The notes under the pieces are model-generated. The model had not been told where the DNA came from, searched no databases, and saw nothing but the letters and a program-made list of their open reading frames with translations. From JBOFMT01 sp051658525 (GTDB lineage Bacteria; Bacillota_I; Bacilli_A; Erysipelotrichales; Erysipelotrichaceae): a DNA stretch of 64,000 nucleotides. This document shows, in pieces, positions 58,443-64,000 of the stretch. Location: the NCBI GenBank assembly GCA_051658525.1, contig JBOFMT010000085.1, forward strand, positions 1 to 64,000, read 5' to 3'. The position numbers were made by a program, and so were the translations under genes. Each line of letters opens with the position of its first letter. Position 1 is the first letter of the stretch.

Positions 58443-59231
58443 ATGGTAACTTTTACCGTCCGGCGCTATCTTAAGACGTGGACCATTCAAACCTTATCGT
58501 TACAATTATTACTTGTAGTTCTTTTGACAATGATGCCACTCTTTCTACAAGACACCAAAGCCTTACAGGATGTATTGGCTAATTTTCCTTCTGAATTTCT
58601 CCTTGTGTTTGGTATGGATATCAATCAGTTATTTACAGCGCAAGGCTTCTATGGATTTATTTTTTCTTATATTTTGTTATTTGGATGCCTATATGCAATG
58701 CAATTGGGTATTGCGATGTTTACTGACGAGTTACAACGAAAAACGGGTGACTTTTTATTAACCAAACCCATTTCTCGTCTTCGCATATTCTTACATAAAG
58801 TCAGTGCAAGTTTGGTGTTATTGTTGAGCCAACAAGCAGTGATACAAATTGTTGGCTTTGTCTTGCTTCGGTACTATGAACCTCAAATTTCTATTTGGGG
58901 TGTTGTCTTAGTGCATGCAAGTCTTTTCCTATTACAATGTTTATTTTTTTCCTTTGGACTATTGTTATCTTTAGTAAAAAAGAAAACAAGGCCAATCGCA
59001 CTCTACAGTATGATTGGTGTTGGTGTGGTCTATGTGTTCGGTATTTTAGAATCTTTATTTACGGTGAAGGAGTTGCAGTATCTTGCCTTTTTTCATTACT
59101 TCGATACGCACACAATCCTACTAACCCAACAGTATGATCTAACATACCTAAGCATCTGCGTTATCCTTACGTTTAGTGCGCTACTAGTTGCGCTAATACG
59201 ATTGCAACGTATGGATATTAAACAAGGTTAG
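58443..59231 (+). CDS. ABC-2 type permease, first
   Basis: Encodes 262 residues with six hydrophobic segments. The first (LSLQLLLVVLLTMMPLFL) is followed by an extracellular loop, GFIFSYILLFGCLYAMQLGIAMFTDEL, and the conserved cytoplasmic EL.RKTGDFLLTKPISRLRIFLHK stretch found in ABC-2 (NosY-like) permeases. It resembles the next gene in size and in the xFLxTKPxSR motif, so the two likely form a heterodimer. The start follows GAGGAG by 7 bases. Confidence 0.85.
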   Translation: MVTFTVRRYLKTWTIQTLSLQLLLVVLLTMMPLFLQDTKALQDVLANFPSEFLLVFGMDINQLFTAQGFYGFIFSYILLFGCLYAMQLGIAMFTDELQRKTGDFLLTKPISRLRIFLHKVSASLVLLLSQQAVIQIVGFVLLRYYEPQISIWGVVLVHASLFLLQCLFFSFGLLLSLVKKKTRPIALYSMIGVGVVYVFGILESLFTVKELQYLAFFHYFDTHTILLTQQYDLTYLSICVILTFSALLVALIRLQRMDIKQG

Positions 59232-59242
59232 GAGGCGAAGGG

Positions 59243-60028
59243 ATGCAAGTATTTAAATATGAATTGAAAAAAAATCGTCTTTCTTTTTTATTGTGGAGTC
59301 TTTTCTTTATCTTTTTAATCGCTGCAGGGATGATGAAATACGAAGCTTTTGCTGCTGATCTACAAGCTGCCAAAGTTTTGTTGGATGCGATACCTGCTGT
59401 AGTTTATGCACTTGTTGGGATCAGTGCTGTTGATTTAACAACGCTTGGTGGTTATTATTCCGCCTTAGCAGCGTATTTGGCATTGGGTGTTGCTATTTAT
59501 GCCGCAATGAAAGGTGTCGATATGATGGCAAAAGAGCGAAGTGAGCATACCCAAGAATTCCTATTTACAAAACCGAAGTCTCGTAGTCAAATTGTCTGGG
59601 AAAAGGGGATGGCTTTATGCTTGCTTATTACGATGTTATGTACACTTAGCCTATTGAGTAGTTTCATCATTGTTTATGGCTATACCAACGAGTTGCAATT
59701 TGCACTCCTTGCTAGATTTCATTTCTCATTTTTACTAGTAGGGTACTGGTTTGGTTTTGTAGGCATGTGTATAGGCCTTTTGATTCGTGATGCAGTGAGA
59801 GCGCCACAAATCACAATGTTGCTGCTTAGTGTTCATTATGTGATTGGGGTAGTGTTTGAAATGAAACCTAGCTTGCTTTTAGGTTATCTAAGCATCTTTA
59901 AACTTTATCCAGCACAAGCACTATTGGATGGAAGCCTTGCCTGGCAACCAGTCTTTTTGCTCTTACTATTAACTATCCTCTTTTATCGCTATGCTATAGT
60001 TCGGTTCTTACAACAAGATTTGTTATAA
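59243..60028 (+). CDS. ABC-2 type permease, second
   Basis: Encodes 261 residues with six hydrophobic segments. It starts with KYELKKNRLSFLLWSLFFIFLIAAGM and contains the ABC-2 motif MAKERSEHTQEFLFTKPKSRSQIVWEK, matching the TKP.SR element of the first permease. AGGAGG precedes the ATG. It is the last gene of the exporter; an AT-rich stretch with a weak hairpin near 60070-60090 follows. Confidence 0.85.
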   Translation: MQVFKYELKKNRLSFLLWSLFFIFLIAAGMMKYEAFAADLQAAKVLLDAIPAVVYALVGISAVDLTTLGGYYSALAAYLALGVAIYAAMKGVDMMAKERSEHTQEFLFTKPKSRSQIVWEKGMALCLLITMLCTLSLLSSFIIVYGYTNELQFALLARFHFSFLLVGYWFGFVGMCIGLLIRDAVRAPQITMLLLSVHYVIGVVFEMKPSLLLGYLSIFKLYPAQALLDGSLAWQPVFLLLLLTILFYRYAIVRFLQQDLL

Positions 60029-60144
60029 ATGTGGGATAAATGTTAATATGTGATGGAATCAGCAAGGTTTTTTTAAAATTTTTAAAAACACTAGAAACTT
60101 AGAATTTGATTGTGCTATGATGTTTTTTTGAAAAGGAGATGCCT

Positions 60145-61746
60145 ATGGACAGTTTACTACAAAGTTTACCTTTTGCAGCTTGTGTATATGAAAAACAAAC
60201 GAACACCTATTACTATAATACCAAGTGTAGGGTTCTCTTTCCTGTCCTTCCGTCTTCTCTTGTTCCAGTACAAACTGGGGAGGGGTTTCAAACCTTAGAA
60301 AACTTACGTGAGCAAGGCAATCAAACAACTTATTTAGGTGGTTATGAATATGAGGTATTTATTTCTGTTATGGAAGGCTCAAAGGATAAGTACTTGATGA
60401 TTTTTATGCCACGTCCTGGTAGTATCAATGAAACCTTACAACAAATCATCAATCAATTTCCAGAAATGATCTTTTTTAAAGACGCATCACTTGTTTATCG
60501 CAATCAAAACACCAAGTGCCAAGATTTCTTTGCACTACACGGTTTGGTCGATATCTTGGGGAAAACGGATCAAGAATTACCGCTTGACCCGGATTATATG
60601 GAAGAATGCTACCAAATCGATTGTAGTATCTTATCATCGGGGACTGCTGTTGAAGTTATCCAACAATTTTTTGACCCCTTTACAAAAAAAGAGAGCTATT
60701 TTAAAACAAGTAAATCACCAATTTATGATAAAGCGGGAAAACTCCTCGGTATTGTTGGTAAAGTTTGGGATGTGACTAAAGAAAAAGAAGAAACCTATCT
60801 GCTAGAGCAACGCTATTTTCACGATAGTGTAACTGGAGTGTATAATCGTGCTTATTTTGATCAAAAAATGATTCACCGGATACCCAATGCTTCCATCACC
60901 TTAGGTGTTGTGCGTATTGGGATCTATCATCTTCCCCTGATTCGAGATATCTTAGGGGAATCTAGTGCAAATCAATTTTTGTTTTCACTTGTTGCTTGGA
61001 TAGAAGAACATGCAGGACTAGCAGGTACCATCGCGCGTTTACAAGACAGCGAATTTATTGTCTTATTTGGTGATGCAACCCAAGAGCAATTAGATGGCTT
61101 TATGTCCGAAATAAATCGATTCCAACCACAACTTCAATTACCTACAGTCATTCGCGTGGAGGGAACTTTGGTTGGGCATCGAGAGGATTTAGCTGCAAAA
61201 ATTGCTGAGGTGGAAGAAGTGTTACATTTACAGGCAGCGTTTGCGATGGAAGAAATACAAACTCAATTACCACATGCTTTGTTGCTGGCGGTGGAGCAAT
61301 ATGATGATTTCTTTGAGCAAAACCAACACCTACTCAAATTACAAAGTTTAGCTTTCGATAAATTTATGATGACACAAGATGAGAAAATGCAATTGGCGTT
61401 GTTAATCATGTATCATAATATCGGTGTTATCGGTTTATCAAAAGATGAACATCGATATTTGCCTCATCTTCACTGTGAAAAGGCATATTTGTTAGCCAAA
61501 CAAAGTCGGGTTCTTGAACCAATTGCGTTAGCACTGTATGCACATCATGAACATTTCGATGGTACAGGTTATCCTCAAGGACTAAAAGGGGAAGCAATAC
61601 CCAAAGTTGCACGTATTTTTTCAATTTTATTATTCCATGAAGTTTTAGAGCGAGCAGGATTGTTGCCAAATGAGATACAGAATGCTTGTTTGGAACGCAG
61701 TGGGACAAGACTGGATCCAACACTAGTAGCAGCCTGGATCAAATGA
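60145..61746 (+). CDS. PAS-GGDEF-HD-GYP-like protein with degenerate catalytic motifs
   Basis: Encodes 533 residues from the ATG at 60145, 6 bases after AAAAGGAG; the ATG at 60139 abuts that site. Residues 90-215 are a PAS domain (FPEMIFFKDASLVYRNQNTK, GKLLGIVGKVWDVT). Residues 220-350 are a GGDEF fold (DSVTGVYNRAYFD) whose active site reads DSEF (301-304), not GGDEF. Residues 400-525 resemble HD-GYP: HHEHFDGTGYPQGLKGEAIP is kept, but the HD pair reads HN (His424-Asn425, in YHNIG) and the later Asp is lost. It probably binds rather than makes or breaks c-di-GMP. An extended -10 (TGCTATGAT, 60113-60121) lies upstream. Confidence 0.85.
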   Translation: MDSLLQSLPFAACVYEKQTNTYYYNTKCRVLFPVLPSSLVPVQTGEGFQTLENLREQGNQTTYLGGYEYEVFISVMEGSKDKYLMIFMPRPGSINETLQQIINQFPEMIFFKDASLVYRNQNTKCQDFFALHGLVDILGKTDQELPLDPDYMEECYQIDCSILSSGTAVEVIQQFFDPFTKKESYFKTSKSPIYDKAGKLLGIVGKVWDVTKEKEETYLLEQRYFHDSVTGVYNRAYFDQKMIHRIPNASITLGVVRIGIYHLPLIRDILGESSANQFLFSLVAWIEEHAGLAGTIARLQDSEFIVLFGDATQEQLDGFMSEINRFQPQLQLPTVIRVEGTLVGHREDLAAKIAEVEEVLHLQAAFAMEEIQTQLPHALLLAVEQYDDFFEQNQHLLKLQSLAFDKFMMTQDEKMQLALLIMYHNIGVIGLSKDEHRYLPHLHCEKAYLLAKQSRVLEPIALALYAHHEHFDGTGYPQGLKGEAIPKVARIFSILLFHEVLERAGLLPNEIQNACLERSGTRLDPTLVAAWIK

Positions 61747-61783
61747 AGAACAAGCCAAGGACAATCTAACTTGTTCTTTTTTT
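61746..61783 (+). terminator. Terminator after the PAS-GGDEF-HD-GYP gene
   Basis: AAGAACAAG / CTTGTTCTT 9-bp stem, 15-base loop, T-run; it starts in the stop codon. Confidence 0.8.
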
Positions 61784-61826
61784 CGCTTATGGTAGAGTAG
61801 AGGAAAGAAAGCAAAGGAGAACATCG

Positions 61827-62105
61827 ATGAAACAAGTAGAACGAACTACAGAACACTTATTACAGTGTAAGTGTAAGGTATGCCCTAGCTATACCACAAC
61901 ATGCAAACTGAAGGGTATGCCCGGAAACACGTTGCTTTTACTAGGTAAAAATAGGGATGCTGTACATGCGGAAACCCTGTTTTGTGCCTATGAAAAAAGC
62001 GAATGTATTACGAGTGAACATGGTTGTAAATGTTATGAATGTAAAGTGTTTGCATCACATGAATTGGAAAAAGGTTATTTTTGCCTTGAAACTGGTGGGA
62101 AATAA
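61827..62105 (+). CDS. Small cysteine-rich protein, DUF2769-like
   Basis: Encodes 92 residues with ten cysteines, mostly in pairs: CKCKVCPSYTTTCKLKG at the N-terminus, then FCAYEKSEC, GCKCYECKVF and YFCLETGGK. This spacing is like DUF2769, found in methanogens and anaerobic Bacillota and thought to bind metal or Fe-S. There is no signal peptide or membrane segment. AAAGGAGA precedes the ATG. It converges with the MarR gene over a bidirectional hairpin. Function unknown. Confidence 0.75.
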   Translation: MKQVERTTEHLLQCKCKVCPSYTTTCKLKGMPGNTLLLLGKNRDAVHAETLFCAYEKSECITSEHGCKCYECKVFASHELEKGYFCLETGGK

Positions 62106-62130
62106 AAAGGAAGCGCATTGTCTTCCTTTT
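62105..62130. terminator. Bidirectional terminator
   Basis: AAAAGGAAG / CTTCCTTTT 9-bp perfect stem, 8-base loop, T- and A-rich flanks. Confidence 0.85.
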
Positions 62131-62142
62131 TTCAATTCAAGT

Positions 62143-62562
62143 TTAATTCGGGTGCTTGTAACCAATCATTTGGTGTATCAAGCGTTCTGTTTGAACCAAC
62201 GTTGCTTCTCCAAAAAAATTCAAAAAATCCCCTTCATAGTTTGATAAATCTTCGATGATGGCACTACGAAGCGAACAACTATTGCTTGTTGGTATCAAGT
62301 GTTTCTCTTTTTTGTTGCTTCCAGGCACTATCTGGATACAATGTTTACGTAGTAATTCTTGGGTAATGCTATGGATGGTAGATTTGGATAAGTTAAAATG
62401 TTGTGCTAAATCGCGTTGGGTTAAGATATGGCGTTCATCTAGAGCTAGAAAACACCACATGGCATTGAGTGAAAGACCGTGCTTGTTTGCTATTTGGCTG
62501 TGAATTTGTGAGATGTGTAGCATTAAGCGGTATTGTTGTTCGATAAAGTTGGAAGGTTCCAT
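62143..62562 (-). CDS. MarR family transcriptional regulator
   Basis: Encodes 139 residues from the minus-strand ATG at 62562, 6 bases after AAAGGAG; the ATG six bases earlier abuts that site. A winged-helix region is visible: LSLNAMWCFLALDER, LTQRDLAQHFNLSKSTIHSITQELLRKHCIQIVPGSNKKEKHLIPT, with the recognition helix around SKSTIHSITQEL and the wing after it. Helices at both ends would form the dimer. It is divergent from the TauE-like gene across about 170 bases, which makes that gene a candidate target. Confidence 0.85.
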   Translation of the reverse strand: MEPSNFIEQQYRLMLHISQIHSQIANKHGLSLNAMWCFLALDERHILTQRDLAQHFNLSKSTIHSITQELLRKHCIQIVPGSNKKEKHLIPTSNSCSLRSAIIEDLSNYEGDFLNFFGEATLVQTERLIHQMIGYKHPN

Positions 62563-62739
62563 AAACATCTCCTTTGCTTTGCATACTCTTATTATACGAA
62601 AGTTAATACTGCATCACAAGGGGGTGTTCTCTCTTATTGGTTTTCAATTCTTTGTGCGCTTTTCTTGGTTTCATGATATGATATACAGTGTTTTTATGTA
62701 GAGTTGTGCATATAAGTACAATAGAAAGGTTGGGTCTTT

Positions 62740-63519
62740 ATGGTATTGATTTGTTTGGCCGTTGCATTGTTTGCATCCATGATTGGTGCGATCAGTGGAA
62801 TTGGTGGTGGTGTTATCATCAAACCTGTCCTAGATCAATTGGGCTTTTTTGAAGCGAGTACCATTTCGTTTTTATCAGGATGTACCGTGTTATCGATGGC
62901 CATCTTGAGTTATTTGATTTCAAGAAAAGATAAGCAAACCATCGCATTTTCGATTGCGATTCCTCTGGCAATCGGTGCAAGTATTGGTGGAATTGTGGGG
63001 AAACAAATGTTTCAAGTGTTCAACAATTTGGCGAGTACAAATCAAATTGGAATTGTTCAAAATATTATTTTATTATTGATCAATTTGTTTGTGTTCGCGT
63101 ATATGTTGAACCGCGATAAAATCAAAACGATGCAGATGAGCAATCGCTTGGGGATTATCGCAGTTGGACTAAGTTTGGGTATTATTTCAAGTTTCTTAGG
63201 CATTGGCGGGGGACCGATGAATATTGCCGTCTTGTATTTTTTGTTTTCTTTGGATCCAAAACAAACAGCTACGTATTCTCTGTTTATCATTCTTTGTTCC
63301 CAAGCTGCAAGCTTTGGGCAAACAATTATTACGCAAACAGTACCAGTATTCGATTGGAATATTTTGGTTTTGATGTGCTTGGGTGGAATGTTAGGAGCGA
63401 CATTCGGACGTGCCATCTCGAAAAAAATGAACAGCGAGCATGTTGCGAAATTGTTTACTGTCGTTTTAATCCTATTAATGGGAATTAATATTTTAAATAT
63501 TGTAACGTTTATGGGTTAG
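62740..63519 (+). CDS. TauE/SafE family membrane permease
   Basis: Encodes 259 residues with about eight membrane helices. The two family repeats each begin with a Gly-rich motif: ASMIGAISGIGGGVIIKPVLDQLG near residue 12 and ISSFLGIGGGPMNIAVLYFL near residue 150. Family members export sulfite, sulfonates or similar organic anions; the substrate here is not known. It is divergent from the MarR gene, which may control it. A hairpin terminator follows. Confidence 0.9.
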   Translation: MVLICLAVALFASMIGAISGIGGGVIIKPVLDQLGFFEASTISFLSGCTVLSMAILSYLISRKDKQTIAFSIAIPLAIGASIGGIVGKQMFQVFNNLASTNQIGIVQNIILLLINLFVFAYMLNRDKIKTMQMSNRLGIIAVGLSLGIISSFLGIGGGPMNIAVLYFLFSLDPKQTATYSLFIILCSQAASFGQTIITQTVPVFDWNILVLMCLGGMLGATFGRAISKKMNSEHVAKLFTVVLILLMGINILNIVTFMG

Positions 63520-63524
63520 TCATT

Positions 63525-63550
63525 AAGGAAGGTCTTAGGATCTTCCTTTT
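63525..63550 (+). terminator. TauE-like gene terminator
   Basis: AAGGAAG / CTTCCTT 7-bp stem, 10-base loop, short T-run. Confidence 0.75.
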
Positions 63551-63616
63551 ATTATGCAAAAGCGACTAGCTGTTTGATTAAACTACATGATACAATAAAG
63601 AAAAAGGAGGGATGAT

Positions 63617-64000
63617 ATGAAGAAAGTCTTAGTAGTGGAAGATGAAGAAAAAATCGCTGAGGTGTTAACTGCATATCTTTTGGCTGCAGGCTATCAAGTT
63701 GAGTGGATTGCTGATGGGGCTTTGGTTATGGATACTGTTGCTAGTCAGCAACCAGACTTGATTATTTTAGACCTTATGTTACCCAATATCACTGGTGAAG
63801 AGCTGTGTGAACAAATTCGAGAAACCAGTGATCTTCCCATTCTTATCATTACAGCCAAGGTGCAGGAACAAGACATGCTATCCTGCCTCTATTTAGGAGC
63901 GGATGACTATATCATTAAACCTTTTTCAAATAAAGAAGTTGTGGCAAGAGTGCATGCGCTATTACGACGAACGACAAACAAACAACATCAACAACCCCAT
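63617..64000 (+). CDS. OmpR-family response regulator, 5' part (cut by window end)
   Basis: The first 128 codons are present and the frame stays open at the window end. The receiver domain is complete: acidic pocket VVEDEEK (Glu8, Asp9), phospho-acceptor Asp in LIILDLMLPN near residue 52, conserved Thr in IITAKVQ near residue 79, and the Lys in IIKPF near residue 102. The start of a linker (LLRRTTNKQHQQ) follows. AAAAGGAGG lies upstream. An OmpR-type winged-helix domain and a sensor kinase gene would be expected beyond the window; that is inference. Confidence 0.9.
   Translation, partial: MKKVLVVEDEEKIAEVLTAYLLAAGYQVEWIADGALVMDTVASQQPDLIILDLMLPNITGEELCEQIRETSDLPILIITAKVQEQDMLSCLYLGADDYIIKPFSNKEVVARVHALLRRTTNKQHQQPH

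Noticed and set aside
61957..62244. Overlapping 95-codon frame after the Cys-rich gene
   Set aside because: It runs across the bidirectional terminator into the antisense of the MarR gene and has no ribosome binding site.

Overview
The window is a 64 kb piece of a low-GC, Gram-positive-type (Bacillota) chromosome. TGG is the only tryptophan codon and TGA is read as stop, so it is not a mollicute. Ribosome binding sites are strong AGGAGG types and promoters are plain TTGACA/TATAAT types. A large NAD-linked [FeFe]-hydrogenase operon, an apparently ferredoxin-type flavin thioredoxin reductase and the lack of any respiratory oxidase point to an anaerobe. Class Erysipelotrichia is a reasonable guess but is not proven by anything seen here. 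The region is dense and almost all core chromosome; I see no prophage, insertion sequence or CRISPR array.

Layout. 1-136: 3' end of an rRNA operon (5S). 214-6613: small lipoprotein, DUF2804 protein, biotin transporter bioY, ZIP metal transporter, RDD membrane protein and a MacAB-like efflux set. 6705-14799: ten-gene [FeFe]-hydrogenase operon in which the catalytic subunits (NuoE-like, 2Fe-2S, NuoF-like, HydA) enclose six signalling-type genes (two DRTGG-like, two HATPase, a PHP phosphoesterase-like protein and an H-cluster-like Fe-S protein). 14918-18514: cell-wall precursor operon murF-ddl-alr. 18529-21562: FAD oxidoreductase, mscL, thioredoxin-reductase-like flavoprotein. 21688-25339: two tandem paralogous GGDEF proteins. 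25407-28138: gnd-zwf. 28151-28312: tRNA-Ile(GAT). 28333-28401: possible minus-strand small RNA. 28494-38410: pyrG, then the PyrR-type attenuated operon pyrB-pyrC-carA-carB-pyrK-pyrD. 38413-40049: AbgT transporter. 40205-42246: flavinylated-lipoprotein/EetA/EetB-like electron-transfer genes. 42303-43938: dUTPase, M42 peptidase. 44016-44150: probable stand-alone small RNA. 44185-47334: lspA, RluD-type synthase, rhomboid protease, dCMP deaminase. 47336-48422 (minus): small membrane protein and RNase HIII. 48538-55544: cvpA, mutS2, uvrC, a degenerate D,D-carboxypeptidase-like protein, murI, phosphodiesterase. 55590-55750: tRNA-Arg(TCT). 55821-57445: HAD phosphatase and a decayed exopolysaccharide glycosyltransferase pair. 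57559-60028: ABC-2 exporter. 60145-61783: degenerate PAS-GGDEF-HD-GYP protein. 61827-63550: Cys-rich protein, MarR regulator, TauE-like permease. 63617-64000: start of an OmpR-type response regulator, cut by the window end.

How the genes fit together. The hydrogenase subunits look like an electron-bifurcating or NAD-linked enzyme joining NADH, ferredoxin and H2, and the enclosed ATPase, PHP and Fe-S genes look like its own sensing or regulatory circuit. The PplA/EetA/EetB-like genes offer a second electron outlet at the membrane surface. The gnd-zwf pair supplies NADPH and pentose phosphates, and the pyr genes supply UMP and CTP precursors (pyrE, pyrF and pyrR are not in the window). Three GGDEF-family proteins imply cyclic-dinucleotide signalling. 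Several genes end inside their own terminator hairpins, an economical habit of this genome.
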